Assembly (NCBI GenBank): GCA_019245415.1
Contig: JAFARO010000004.1
Coordinates: 496,001-560,000 of the forward strand
Direction: 5' to 3'
From: Alphaproteobacteria bacterium
GTDB lineage: Bacteria; Pseudomonadota; Alphaproteobacteria; Micropepsales; Micropepsaceae
DNA: 64,000 bases
Made by a program: the position numbers and the translations under genes
In this document: piece by piece, positions 1 through 8,895 of the stretch
How positions within the stretch are numbered: the first letter of the stretch is position 1
Layout: the number at the start of each line of letters is the position of its first letter
The notes under the pieces: model-generated
What the model saw: only the letters and a program-made list of their open reading frames with translations
What the model was told of the DNA's origin: nothing
Databases searched by the model: none

Positions 1-548
1 TCGGCCAGCCGCGCCGGCTTGCCCTCGCGCAGCAGCGCCAGAGCCTTGGTCATCAGCGCGAGCTGTTCCTTGGAGTCCTTGTCGCCGGTCTTGGCTTTCT
101 TCTCGAGCGGCACGATGCGGCGCTCCAGCGACTCCAGATCGGCGAGCATGAGCTCGGTCTCGACCGTCTCCGCGTCGCCCACCGGATCGATGCGGCCCTC
201 GACATGGGTGACGTCGTCGTCCTCGAAGCAGCGCAGCACATGGGCGATGGCGTCGACCTCGCGGATGGTGGCTAGGAACTGGTTGCCCAGGCCCTCGCCC
301 TTGGAGGCGCCGCGCACCAGCCCCGCGATATCGACGAAGGTGATGCGGGTGGGAATGATCTCGGCCGATCCGGCGATCGCCGCGAGCTTTTCCAGCCGCG
401 AATCCGGCACCGCCACGTCGCCGACATTGGGCTCGATCGTGCAGAAGGGATAGTTCGCCGCCTGCGCCGCCGCGGTCTGTGTCAGCGCATTGAACAAGGT
501 CGACTTGCCGACATTGGGCAGCCCGACAATGCCGCATTTGAAGCCCAT
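1..548 (-). CDS. ychF: Redox-regulated ribosome-associated P-loop ATPase YchF (N-terminal part, cut by window edge)
   Basis: Reading leftward from the ATG at 548, the protein begins [20 protein letters not shown], which holds the Walker A loop (GLPNVGKS) of the Obg-related YchF/OLA1 family. Further on come [17 protein letters not shown], the G3/switch II region, and a coiled-coil helical stretch ([15 protein letters not shown]). These proteins hydrolyse ATP rather than GTP, bind ribosomes and affect translation fidelity and stress responses. The C-terminal half, including the TGS domain, lies outside the window. It follows pth and rplY on the same strand, the usual alphaproteobacterial order. 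Recognition is certain; only the extent is incomplete. Confidence 0.96.
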   Translation of the reverse strand, partial: MGFKCGIVGLPNVGKSTLFNALTQTAAAQAANYPFCTIEPNVGDVAVPDSRLEKLAAIAGSAEIIPTRITFVDIAGLVRGASKGEGLGNQFLATIREVDAIAHVLRCFEDDDVTHVEGRIDPVGDAETVETELMLADLESLERRIVPLEKKAKTGDKDSKEQLALMTKALALLREGKPARLA

Positions 549-581
549 GATTCACACTTTCCTCGATGTCGCCCAAGAGGC

Positions 582-645
582 CCGCGCGGAGGCGCGGAGC
601 CGCGGAGATGAGAGTCGTTACTCCGCGTCTCCGCGTCTCCGCGTG
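582..645. repeat. Family A palindromic repeat (copy 1)
   Basis: CGCGGAG-type units on the left (about 583-606) are mirrored by CTCCGCGTCTCCGCGT units on the right (621-644), giving a long imperfect hairpin. Related copies occur at 9432-9648, 10521-10882 and 62159-62227. The right arm runs into the 3' end of pth, so the last residues of that protein are repeat-encoded. Confidence 0.75.
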
Positions 646-1271
646 CCTTCTTGCGGTGTTCCGTCCTTCGACACCTTTTCCTTCTTTGCCGGCGGCTTCG
701 TCAGCAGAGCGACCTTGTTCATGAATCCGGCGTCGTCGTCCTTGGCGAGCAGCGGCGCGGCTTCGGCGATGGCGCTCAGCATCGGCACCAGCCAGTCCTC
801 GTCGGCCTTGGTGAAATTGCCGAGCACATGGCCGTGCACGCGGTGCTTCTCGCCGGGATGGCCGATGCCGATGCGCACGCGGCGATAGTCCGGACCGATC
901 GCCGCCGTGATCGAGCGCGCGCCGTTGTTGCCGGCATCGCCGCCGCCGGTCTTTGCTTTCAGCTTGCCCGCCGCGAGGTCGATCTCGTCATGGATGACGA
1001 CCACGGCGCCGAGCGGCAGCTTGAAGAAGCGCATCGCCGGCCCGACCGACAAACCGCTGTCGTTCATATAGGTCATCGGCTTCAGCAGGATCGTCTTGCG
1101 TCCCGCCAGCGCCCCTTCGCTCAGCATGCCCTGGAAGCGCGCGCGCCAGGGTCCGAAGGCGTAGCTTTCATGGATCGTATCCACCGCCATGAAGCCGGCA
1201 TTGTGGCGATTGCGCGCATACTCCGTACCCGGATTACCCAGGCCGGCGATGAGGAGGGGCGTGTCGGACAT
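618..1271 (-). CDS. pth: Peptidyl-tRNA hydrolase
   Basis: This 217-residue protein releases peptides from peptidyl-tRNA that drops off ribosomes and so recycles tRNA. The family signature GLGNPGTEYARNRHNAGF is at residues 11-28 and includes the catalytic His of the RHNAG segment. The motif LLKPMTYMNDSG, the HDEIDLAAGKLK stretch with its conserved Asp, and GGDAGNNGARSI all follow in normal order. The body ends around KVALLTKPPAK. The last residues (about KVSKDGTPQEGTRRRGDAE) are not typical and partly derive from a dispersed repeat. The gene sits between rplY and ychF on the same strand, so it is probably co-transcribed with them. Confidence 0.97.
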   Translation of the reverse strand: MSDTPLLIAGLGNPGTEYARNRHNAGFMAVDTIHESYAFGPWRARFQGMLSEGALAGRKTILLKPMTYMNDSGLSVGPAMRFFKLPLGAVVVIHDEIDLAAGKLKAKTGGGDAGNNGARSITAAIGPDYRRVRIGIGHPGEKHRVHGHVLGNFTKADEDWLVPMLSAIAEAAPLLAKDDDAGFMNKVALLTKPPAKKEKVSKDGTPQEGTRRRGDAE

Positions 1272-1285
1272 TCGCGCACCGGCGC

Positions 1286-1382
1286 GTCATGCTTCGAGGC
1301 GTGCTTCGCACGCACCTCAGCATGACGCAAAAAAGAGGTCGTCACCCTGAGGTGCCCGCGCAAGCGGGCCTCGAAGGGTGAC
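1286..1382. repeat. Family C intergenic repeat (copy 1, double)
   Basis: Two back-to-back units lie between pth and rplY. The first starts GTCATGCTTCGAGG and ends CCTCAGCATGAC; the second starts GTCACCCTGAGGTGC and ends CCTCGAAGGGTGAC. The GTCATCCTGAGGTGC / CCTCGAAGGATGAC pattern recurs at 45230-45313 and 52133-52283. Each unit can fold into a hairpin and may help end or process the transcript. Confidence 0.75.
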
Positions 1383-1391
1383 CGGCAAGAA

Positions 1392-2123
1392 CTACTTCTT
1401 CTCCGGCGCCTTGGCGGCTCCGGCGGCGGGCGCAGCGCCGGGTGCGGCACCGGCGGCGGGCGCGGCACCTTCGGCCGGGGCAGCGGCCTCCTCGACGGCG
1501 GGCGCGGCGGCGGCGGCTGCGGCAGCCGCTGCGGCGGCGCGCTGCTCCTCGATGACGCTGGTCGGCGCGACGATGGAGGCGACGGTGAAGTTCTCTTCGC
1601 GCACCGTGGGCTTGGCGCCTTCGGGCAACTGGAAGTCGTTGATGTGCAGCGTGCCGTGGATGTCGAGACCGGAGAGATCGCCTTCGAGATAATCGGGAAT
1701 GTTGTCCGCCGGGCAGAGCATCTCCACCTCATGGCGCACGATGTTGAGCACGCCGCCGCGCTTCAGGCCGGGCGAATTCTCCTGGCCCTTGAAGCGCACC
1801 GGGATGGCGAGCTTGACCGTCGCGCCCGCCACCAGGCGCATGAAGTCGACATGCACCGGCCGGTCGGTCACCGGATCGAGCTGGAGCTGGCGCGGGATGA
1901 CGCGCTGCTTCTTGCCGCCGACCTCCAGCATGAACAAGGTGGTGAGGAAGCCGCCCTGGCCGACATGCAGCCCCAAAGTATGGGCGTCGACCGACAGGTT
2001 CTGCGGCGCCTCGCTGCCGCCATAGACCACGGCGGGGATGCGTCCCTTGCGGCGGGTCTGATAGGCAGGGCCCTTACCGGTCCCGGGGCGCGGCTCCGCG
2101 CTCAATTCCTGCATCTGGCGCAT
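1392..2123 (-). CDS. rplY: 50S ribosomal protein L25/general stress protein Ctc
   Basis: This 243-residue protein is the long (TL5/CTC) form of L25, which binds 5S rRNA in the large subunit. The N-terminal L25 domain (about residues 5-95) shows TRRKGRIPAVVYGG and the VHVDFMRL strand. The C-terminal beta domain covers about 100-185. The end is an unusual low-complexity tail of alanine runs and repeated AAPAEGAAPAAG units, common in alphaproteobacterial L25. The first ATG (2123) is followed closely by a second (MQELSAEPRPG), which could be the real start. It is upstream of pth in the same direction. Function is secure. Confidence 0.95.
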   Translation of the reverse strand: MRQMQELSAEPRPGTGKGPAYQTRRKGRIPAVVYGGSEAPQNLSVDAHTLGLHVGQGGFLTTLFMLEVGGKKQRVIPRQLQLDPVTDRPVHVDFMRLVAGATVKLAIPVRFKGQENSPGLKRGGVLNIVRHEVEMLCPADNIPDYLEGDLSGLDIHGTLHINDFQLPEGAKPTVREENFTVASIVAPTSVIEEQRAAAAAAAAAAAAPAVEEAAAPAEGAAPAAGAAPGAAPAAGAAKAPEKK

Positions 2124-2220
2124 GGAAGGATTCCTTGATTTTCCGGGATTTTGGCGACGGTCGCACCCGGAAAGCGGGGCTTTTAGCCGAACCCCGCCCC
2201 CGGCGCAACCGCTATCGGGC

Positions 2221-3264
2221 TCAGCCGCGGTGGTGGCCGGCTTCGAGCACGTCCTCGATATATCCCATGCGCACCAGCACGCTCAGCGCCACCGCCAGGG
2301 GCGTCGCCAGCACCGCGCCCCAGACCCCGAAGATGATGCCGAAGGCCACGATCGCGAGCAGGTTGATCACCGGCGACAGCGACACGGCCCAGCGCTGCAG
2401 CAGGGGCTGGGTGACGTTGCCCTCGATGGTCAGCGCCACCGCGTAGACCAGCCCGGCATAGAAGGCGAGGGTGGGACTGACGCTGAGCGCCAGCAGGAGC
2501 CCCGGGATCACCGCCGCCAACGGTCCGATATAGGGCACGAAGACCGACACGCCGGTCAGCAGTCCGAGTGCCAGCGGCAGTGGCGCGCCCACCAGCCACA
2601 GCCCGACCCCCGTGACGGTGCCGACGAACAGCATGTCCAGCGCCATGCCCATCAGCCAGCGCTGCAGCGCGTCGCCGGTGGCGTTCATGATGTGGCTGAC
2701 GCGCAGGCGCCTGTGCGGCGGAAACAGCCGCACCACGCCCTTCTGATAAGTCCCCGGATCGGCTGCGAGATAGATGCCCACCATCAGCACCAGCAGCGCC
2801 TCGCCCAAGCCGCCGAGCACGCCCCCCGCCAGCGGAATGGCCTGCAGCAGAGTCTCGCCCGAGGGCGCGCTGTTGCCCAGAAGGCCCAGGAACCAGCGGC
2901 CCTCCTGATATTTCTGGAGCCAGGTCTTTCCGGCGGCGACCGCGGTCGGGATTTCCTTGAGCAGCGAGGTGAACTGGTCGATGGCGAGCGCGCCGAACAT
3001 GGTGAAGAAGCCGATCGCCAGCGCGAACAGGCCCAGCGTCACGATGAGCAGCGCGATGTGGTCCGGGACGCGCAGGTGACGCTGCACCGGCGATGCCATG
3101 GTGCGCAGGATTACCGCCACCACCACGCCGCCGAATCCCAAGACCAGCACCAGCGCGATCTGCCACAAGGCCACCAGCACCGCGACGATCAGCGCGCCGA
3201 CCAGCACCTTGCGCGCGAAGTCGAGCGTCGAACCGTCACTGGGCGGCGGCAGCGGCTGTTCCAT
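2221..3264 (-). CDS. AI-2E family transporter (PerM/YdiK-type membrane protein)
   Basis: This polytopic inner-membrane protein of 347 residues has about eight hydrophobic segments. The first two are at residues 20-55 (VLVGALIVAVLVALWQIALV and following). There is a central less hydrophobic stretch with PHRRLRVSHIMNATGDALQR (about 190-210), the conserved region found before the last four helices in the PerM family. The end contains FGVWGAVLATPLAVALSVLV, also typical. Members export diverse small molecules and the AI-2 label is historical, so the substrate is unknown. It lies 97 bases downstream of the rplY start region on the same strand and is probably transcribed separately. Confidence 0.85.
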   Translation of the reverse strand: MEQPLPPPSDGSTLDFARKVLVGALIVAVLVALWQIALVLVLGFGGVVVAVILRTMASPVQRHLRVPDHIALLIVTLGLFALAIGFFTMFGALAIDQFTSLLKEIPTAVAAGKTWLQKYQEGRWFLGLLGNSAPSGETLLQAIPLAGGVLGGLGEALLVLMVGIYLAADPGTYQKGVVRLFPPHRRLRVSHIMNATGDALQRWLMGMALDMLFVGTVTGVGLWLVGAPLPLALGLLTGVSVFVPYIGPLAAVIPGLLLALSVSPTLAFYAGLVYAVALTIEGNVTQPLLQRWAVSLSPVINLLAIVAFGIIFGVWGAVLATPLAVALSVLVRMGYIEDVLEAGHHRG

Positions 3265-3331
3265 GGTCGCAGTAGGGCACGGGTGGACGGATTAGGCCAG
3301 TGCCCGTTACGTCCGCTATTCACCATCCTTC

Positions 3332-3423
3332 GTCATGGCCGCCCCCGAGGCGGCCATCCAGCGCGCGAGCGTCTGCGAGCGCGAAAGGTGTCACTGGATG
3401 GCCGGGTCAAGCCCGGCCATGAC
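3332..3423. repeat. Family B intergenic repeat (intact copy)
   Basis: The left end reads GTCATGGCCGCC...GGCGGCCATCCAG and the right end CTGGATGGCCGGGTCAAGCC followed by CGGCCATGAC. Both ends are themselves inverted repeats and are complementary to each other. The centre (about 3362-3394) is unrelated spacer. This uninterrupted copy is the reference for the copies at 9473-9592 and 62120-62260, which are nested with family A. Confidence 0.75.
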
Positions 3424-3450
3424 GAAATTAAAAAGTCGTTCGAATCTCAG

Positions 3451-3819
3451 TCATCGCCTGTGCGGCCGCGCCTTCGCCTTCTTCTCCGCCGGCTTGCTCG
3501 CCTCCCATGCTTCGTGCAGCAGCGCCTCCATCTCCTTCTTGGAGACCTTGGCCGGCTGGACGATGACGTGGGCGGTCTTGCCCCACATGTATTTGACGAA
3601 GATATCCGGCGCCGCCTCGAAGAGGAATTCCTTGCGCTCCTCGGGCAGGTTCAGCCACAGCCCGTCGGGCCGGATCACCGCGAAGATGCGCCGCTCGGTA
3701 CGGAAGGCCGGCCGCCGCCAATGATCGACCTCCTTCACGCCTTCCAGCGCGAGCGCGGCTTTGCGGATATCGGCGGCGGCGGGCATGGGCTGGTCTCGCA
3801 AGTTCTCCCCGAATGTCAT
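3451..3819 (-). CDS. MmcQ/YjbR family DNA-binding-like protein
   Basis: This 122-residue protein matches the YjbR/MmcQ fold, a double-wing DNA-binding-like family of largely unknown function. Recognisable parts are the N-terminal helix DIRKAALALEGVKE, the strand segment RTERRIFAVIRPDGLWLNLP, and the final helix KEMEALLHEAWEAS, followed by a basic tail (KPAEKKAKARPHRR). Translation may start at 3819 or at the internal ATG at 3786 (MPAAADIRK), which better matches the usual family length. It is divergent from the DUF433 gene. The family call is good; the cellular role is not known. Confidence 0.8.
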   Translation of the reverse strand: MTFGENLRDQPMPAAADIRKAALALEGVKEVDHWRRPAFRTERRIFAVIRPDGLWLNLPEERKEFLFEAAPDIFVKYMWGKTAHVIVQPAKVSKKEMEALLHEAWEASKPAEKKAKARPHRR

Positions 3820-3826
3820 ATAACTC

Positions 3827-3857
3827 TCCGCAATCAGCAGCTACTGGGAATTGCGGA
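3827..3857. promoter_or_regulatory. Inverted repeat directly before the DUF433 antitoxin-like gene
   Basis: TCCGCAAT (3827-3834) and ATTGCGGA (3850-3857) form perfect 8-base arms 15 bases apart. The right arm abuts the ATG at 3858 and covers the expected ribosome-binding site. It could be an autoregulatory operator, as is common for toxin-antitoxin genes, or an mRNA hairpin that limits initiation. Confidence 0.5.
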
Positions 3858-4085
3858 ATGGACTACAAGCGCATTACCACCGATCCCGAACGAATGGGCG
3901 GCATGCCCTGCATCAGAGGCTTGCGAATTCCGGTCGCAACGGTCATCGGAATGGTGGCCGAAGGCATGAAGGATGACGAGATCCTGAAGGCATATCCCGA
4001 CCTGGAGCACGATGACATCCGCGAGGCATTGCGATTTGCGGCAAGCGCGGTACGCGAGCGCGAACTGCCGCTGATGAAGGCGTGA
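3858..4085 (+). CDS. DUF433 domain protein, likely antitoxin of a DUF433/DUF5615 pair
   Basis: From the ATG at 3858 the 75-residue protein starts [20 protein letters not shown] and continues [17 protein letters not shown], then a helix [20 protein letters not shown]. This is the DUF433 signature: a strand with GxPCIRGxRIPV followed by a winged helix-turn-helix-like region. An in-frame ATG 45 bases upstream (3813) would add residues not seen in the family. The stop overlaps the GTG start of the next gene, so the two are translationally coupled. In this arrangement DUF433 proteins are thought to act as antitoxins and repressors. Confidence 0.85.
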   Translation: MDYKRITTDPERMGGMPCIRGLRIPVATVIGMVAEGMKDDEILKAYPDLEHDDIREALRFAASAVRERELPLMKA

Positions 4086-4455
4086 GGTTCCTGGTCGACA
4101 ATGCACTTTCGCCCCTGATCGCGCGGCAACTGCGCGACAACGGCCATGATGCAACGCATCTTCGCGATCTTGGACTCCAAGCAGCCCCCGACGAAGTCGT
4201 CTTCGATCTCGCCGCTGCGGAGGATCGGATTCTTATTTCGGCCGATACCGATTTCGGCGCCCTTCTTGCCCGCCGGTCTCTGACAAAGCCATCGGTCATC
4301 TTGTTTCGCGGCGAAATCACGCGCAATCCCAAAATCCAGGCGGCGACGCTGCTGGCGAACTTGCCGGCGATAGAGGACGCTGTTCTCGCTGGCAGTATCG
4401 TCGTCTTCGAGGAAGCGCGGGTCAGGATACGGAATCTGCCGCTGACAGGATCATC

Positions 4456-4459
<4 letters not shown>
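4082..4459 (+). CDS. DUF5615 PIN-like protein, likely toxin partner
   Basis: This 125-residue protein starts at GTG 4082, overlapping the DUF433 stop as GTGA. It begins [20 protein letters not shown], with the first PIN-fold acidic residue (Asp6), followed by [21 protein letters not shown], which carries the second acidic cluster (DTDFG). DUF5615 proteins are small PIN-domain RNase-like proteins paired with DUF433. RNase activity is inferred from family resemblance only. The 3' end overlaps the 3' end of prs by 4 bases, so the pair sits tightly inside the prs-to-rplY cluster. Confidence 0.85.
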
Positions 4460-5391
<932 letters not shown>

Positions 5392-5492
5392 GCCCCGCGC
5401 TGCTTTCATCTCGGTCATCCCTGCGCGTCCAGCCCGTGAAGGTTCGATGACGGGCTTTTAGCAAGGGGGAGGCAGCCGGTAAACGGCGTCCG

Positions 5493-6269
5493 TCAGCTTC
5501 GGAGCACGATTGCCGAGACCTGGCGGCCGTAATCCGATTCGCGGCGGTGGGTGGCGCGCCGGAAACTGAAGAAATCGTCGCCGTTCGCATAGGTGCAGGG
5601 GCAGAGAGCTTCCACCGATGCTAAGCCTGCGCTGTTCAGACGCATGGCGACGAAACCTTCCAGATCGAAGCGAAAATGTTCCGGCCTGCCGCTCGGCGCG
5701 AAGAAGCCGGCGTTGGCTATGTCCGCATCGAGGAAGCGCGCGCGGAATTCAGGCCCGACCTCGTAGTTCGATTGCGAAATGCAGGGGCCGACGGCGGCCG
5801 CAATCCGCGAACGCTGAGCGCCGAGATCTTCCATAGCCGCGATCGCGGCTTCGCTCACGCCGCCAAGCGCGCCTTTCCAGCCGGCGTGCGCGGCGCCGAC
5901 AACGCGCGCTTGGCGGTCCGCGAGCAGCACCGGGGCGCAATCGGCGGTGAGGATGCCGAGCGCGAGACCCGGCAGGTTCGTCGCCATCGCGTCCGCCTGC
6001 GGCCCTTCGCCCAAGGCCCAGGGCTCCGTCACGGTGACGGCTTTGGCCGAATGCACCTGATAGAGGGTCACCAGCGCGGCGCCCGGCACGAGCGCCTCGC
6101 CGGCGCGCCGCCGGTTCTCCACCACGTCCGCGCGCACGTCGCCCGATCCGGGCCCGCAGTTCAGGGACGCGAAGATGCCCTTCGACACGCCCCCGCGCCG
6201 CCCGAAGAAGCCGTGGGCGATGGCGGGTGAAGTCAAGGACGGCGCGGTCAGGATGAGCATGAGTCGCAT
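5493..6269 (-). CDS. pgeF: Peptidoglycan editing factor PgeF (YfiH/polyphenol-oxidase family)
   Basis: This 258-residue protein has the Cys/His zinc site of the family: the segments VTLYQVHSAK, GILTADCAPVLLADRQ and VVGAAHAGWKGAL, and near the end a GPCISQSNYEVG loop. In E. coli the protein (YfiH) hydrolyses misincorporated L-Ser-containing muropeptide precursors; older annotations call it laccase or polyphenol oxidase. Two start codons (MRLM) lie four codons apart. It follows the MidA-like and lgt genes on the same strand, but a 120-base family E repeat separates it from them. Confidence 0.9.
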   Translation of the reverse strand: MRLMLILTAPSLTSPAIAHGFFGRRGGVSKGIFASLNCGPGSGDVRADVVENRRRAGEALVPGAALVTLYQVHSAKAVTVTEPWALGEGPQADAMATNLPGLALGILTADCAPVLLADRQARVVGAAHAGWKGALGGVSEAAIAAMEDLGAQRSRIAAAVGPCISQSNYEVGPEFRARFLDADIANAGFFAPSGRPEHFRFDLEGFVAMRLNSAGLASVEALCPCTYANGDDFFSFRRATHRRESDYGRQVSAIVLRS

Positions 6270-6305
6270 CGTAGAACAAAAGACGTTCTCATAGATTCAA
6301 AAGAA

Positions 6306-6428
6306 GTGTCATTCCCGGCCGAACGACCGAAGGGAGTGAGGGGAAGGGAATCCATCTGCGTCTGCTTGGTCCAATTGGATTCCCTTCCCCTCCCCCGGAC
6401 CAAGTCCGGGGGAGGCCGGGAATGACAC
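6306..6428. repeat. Family E intergenic repeat (copy 1)
   Basis: GTGTCATTCCCGGCCGA...GAAGGGAATCCA is mirrored by TGGATTCCCTTCCC and GGCCGGGAATGACAC at the other end. The arms are long and nearly perfect. The second copy is at 57917-58038. It separates the MidA-like gene from pgeF. Confidence 0.8.
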
Positions 6429-6447
6429 TCTGTTGTGGGAGCAGTGT

Positions 6448-7506
6448 TCAAAACCCCGGCGGCCGCGGCGCGACTTTGGGCAGGATCGCGAGGGCCTTGA
6501 ACAGCGTGCCCATCTGTTTGGCGTTCACCAGCCGGTCGAGCTGGGCCCACAGCGTGCTTGCGGTCGCGCGGTTGTGGCTGGCCAGCTGCTCGAAGCGTTG
6601 CGCAATTCCCAGAGCTTCGAGAAACGCCGCCTGGGACACAGGTCCATAGACCGACGCACCCTCCGCTTCGGCCGCGGCCGCCAGCGCGGCGAAGTCGACA
6701 TGGGCCGAAAGATCGCGGTCTCCCGGGTTGTCGAGGACAGAGGCGAAAGCGTGGCCGCGCACAGCCTGCAGCGTCTCGCCGAACGCGGGCGCATCGTAGC
6801 CGTAGTCGACGATCAGCGCGCCGCCGCCTTGCGCCGCAACCCCGCGCGCGATCTCGCCGACGATCGCAAGCGCCGGCTGGCACATTTCATACACGGCGCC
6901 GTCGGGCGCATCGGCGCGGTCCACGGGGATCAGGGCATCCGCCACCGGTACCGGCGCCAGCGCGAAGGCGAGCTTGTCGCCCGCGCGCGTCACCATGCGC
7001 TCGCACCAGCCGCGAGCCGTCTTGACGAATTGGCGGATGGGAAGCGCATCGAAGAACTCGTTCGCCAGCAACAACAGCGGCCGGTCGTTCGGCACCGAGT
7101 CGAAGCGCTCCTGCCACTGCACCTTCTCTCCCTTCAATAGCTCTTCCTGCTTTGCGCGCAGCAGCGGGCTTGCTTCGACGAGAACGACGTCGAGGGCGTC
7201 GAGGAATTCGGGCGCGAGCTTTGCGGCGCGCAGCGCGTCCGCCATCAAGGTGCCGCGGCCGGGGCCCAGCTCCACCAGCCGCTTCGGAGACGGCCGGTTC
7301 TGGTCGCGCCAGACCTGGACGCACCACAGCCCGAGCAACTCGCCGAACACCTGGCTGATCTCGGGAGCGGTGACGAAATCGCCGGCACGGCCGAAGGGAT
7401 CGCGCGCGGCATAGTACTCAGCGTTCGCCAGCGCCATGAACTCGGCGACGGTCATCGCGCCCTGCGCCGCGATCCGCGCGGCTATGCGCTCATGCAGCGC
7501 GTTCAA
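6448..7506 (-). CDS. Class I SAM-dependent methyltransferase, MidA/NDUFAF7 (DUF185) family
   Basis: The protein has the NDUFAF7-type signature DPFGRAGDFVTAPEISQVFG near the N-terminus, then the SAM-binding LVELGPGRGTLMADALRAAK and VVLVEASPLLRAKQ. Mitochondrial homologs methylate an arginine of a complex I subunit; bacterial roles are unproven. A TTG at 7506 gives 352 residues and overlaps the lgt stop by 17 bases. The first in-frame ATG (7455) would remove conserved N-terminal sequence, so coupled initiation at TTG is preferred. The loop before YYAARDPFG is a few residues shorter than usual. It lies between lgt and pgeF, the common alphaproteobacterial order. Confidence 0.88.
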   Translation of the reverse strand: MNALHERIAARIAAQGAMTVAEFMALANAEYYAARDPFGRAGDFVTAPEISQVFGELLGLWCVQVWRDQNRPSPKRLVELGPGRGTLMADALRAAKLAPEFLDALDVVLVEASPLLRAKQEELLKGEKVQWQERFDSVPNDRPLLLLANEFFDALPIRQFVKTARGWCERMVTRAGDKLAFALAPVPVADALIPVDRADAPDGAVYEMCQPALAIVGEIARGVAAQGGGALIVDYGYDAPAFGETLQAVRGHAFASVLDNPGDRDLSAHVDFAALAAAAEAEGASVYGPVSQAAFLEALGIAQRFEQLASHNRATASTLWAQLDRLVNAKQMGTLFKALAILPKVAPRPPGF

Positions 7507-8374
7507 CGGCTGTGGGCCTTTTGAGCGCGTACCACGCCAGCACGGCGCCGGCGGCAAGTAGCGCCACCGACAACGCCTGGCCCATGCTGAACCAGCCGAG
7601 GAACGGGGTGTCGGGCTCGCGGAAGAACTCGACCACGAAGCGCAGCAGGCCGTAGCCGGCAAGGAAGATGGCGCTGATCAGTCCGGGCCGCTCGTGCAGG
7701 CGAAAGATGCGCAGGCAGATCTGCAGCACCGCGAACAAGAGGAGTCCTTCCAGCGCCGCTTCGTAGAGCTGGCTCGGGTGGCGCGGGATGTGGTCCTGCG
7801 CGCGCGGGAAGATCATCGCCCAAGGCACGTTGCTCGGTTTGCCCCAGAGCTCGCCATTGATGAAATTGGCGATGCGGCCGAGGAATTGCCCGATGGGCTG
7901 CACCAGGCAGACCAGATCGCCGATCATCAGGAAGCTGAGCTTGCGCCTGCGGCAGAACAGCCAGATCGCGAGGATCACGCCGATCGCGCCGCCATGGAAC
8001 GACATGCCGCCGTCCCATGCTGCGATCAGGCGCAGCGGATGACTGAGGAATCCCCCAGGCAGACCGGTGCAATAGGGCGCGTGCGGCGAGGAGAGGCAGA
8101 GGAACGTGCCGTAGAAGATGTCCCAGCCCAGCCTGCCGCCGATCACCACGCCCAAGGTCGCCCAGACCACGAGATCGCCCATGTCCTCTTCGGTCGCGGG
8201 CGGGGTGCCGTTGAAGGGGGGATTCGTCCACAGCGATTTCTGCCGCAGCATGGCGACGACGAACCACCAGCCGAGCAGCAGCCCCGCGACATAGGCGAGC
8301 GCGTACCAGCGGATGGCGAACGGCCCCCAAATGTGAATCAGGACCGGATCGATCTGCGGAAACGGGATGACCAT
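7490..8374 (-). CDS. lgt: Prolipoprotein diacylglyceryl transferase
   Basis: Lgt transfers diacylglycerol from phosphatidylglycerol to the lipobox cysteine of prolipoproteins in the inner membrane. The 294-residue protein has about seven membrane spans and the family signature GRIANFINGELWGKPSN (residues about 165-181). It also has the conserved WDGGMSFHGGAIGV segment with the essential His, and RHPSQLYEAALEG. The start at 8374 fits the usual N-terminal topology (MVIPFPQIDPVLIHIWG). It is the first gene of a three-gene run with the MidA-like and pgeF genes. The assignment is secure. Confidence 0.97.
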   Translation of the reverse strand: MVIPFPQIDPVLIHIWGPFAIRWYALAYVAGLLLGWWFVVAMLRQKSLWTNPPFNGTPPATEEDMGDLVVWATLGVVIGGRLGWDIFYGTFLCLSSPHAPYCTGLPGGFLSHPLRLIAAWDGGMSFHGGAIGVILAIWLFCRRRKLSFLMIGDLVCLVQPIGQFLGRIANFINGELWGKPSNVPWAMIFPRAQDHIPRHPSQLYEAALEGLLLFAVLQICLRIFRLHERPGLISAIFLAGYGLLRFVVEFFREPDTPFLGWFSMGQALSVALLAAGAVLAWYALKRPTAVERAA

Positions 8375-8479
8375 GGCAAACGGCGATAGCGGGTGGCGAA
8401 CGGGGACGCTAGGCTGATTTGGCTTTCTTTGCCATTCGCCATTGGCTATTCGCTAGTCGCCCAACCGGCGGAGACGCCC

Positions 8480-8731
8480 ATGCAGACCGATAACCCATTT
8501 CTCGACGGCCTGGCCAGGCTCTTCACCGATGCGGCCGGCGCGGCGCAGAGTCTGCGCGGCGAGATCGACGGCTTCGTCCGCCAGCGGCTGGAGAAGCTGG
8601 TGTCCGACATGAACCTGGTCTCGCGCGAGGAGTTCGAAGCGGTCAAGGCGATGGCGGCAAAGGCGCGCGCCGAAAACGAATCCTTGAGCGCGCGCATCGC
8701 CGCGCTGGAAGGGCGTCAACCGAATCCTTGA
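8480..8731 (+). CDS. ubiK: Ubiquinone biosynthesis accessory factor UbiK (BMFP domain)
   Basis: The 83-residue protein starts MQTDNPFLDGLARLFTDAAG. It continues with an amphipathic helix ending VRQRLEKLVSDMNLVSREEF and a C-terminal coiled coil EAVKAMAAKARAENESLSAR. This layout matches YqiC/UbiK, which trimerises, binds membranes and supports late steps of ubiquinone synthesis with the UbiJ complex in E. coli. Upstream in-frame ATG 8393 would add an atypical segment, so 8480 is preferred. It is divergent from lgt. Confidence 0.88.
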   Translation: MQTDNPFLDGLARLFTDAAGAAQSLRGEIDGFVRQRLEKLVSDMNLVSREEFEAVKAMAAKARAENESLSARIAALEGRQPNP

Positions 8732-8895
8732 CCAAATCCTTGAAATGACTCCGTGAATGGCGGCGCAAAGCTGTGCATGGCATCGCCGCCGCCGGACCGG
8801 CCGTGAGAGGACTCTTGTGCGGCCACAAAATCTTGTGTCACCTTGAATTCGCAACGCACTGATTTGCGTCGCACCCCACGCGTAGGAGTCCCAAG

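Noticed and set aside
2122-3969. Long plus-strand open frame of 615 codons opposite the PerM-type and YjbR genes
   Set aside because: It is the antisense shadow of real minus-strand genes and shows only Gln/His/Arg-rich shadow composition.
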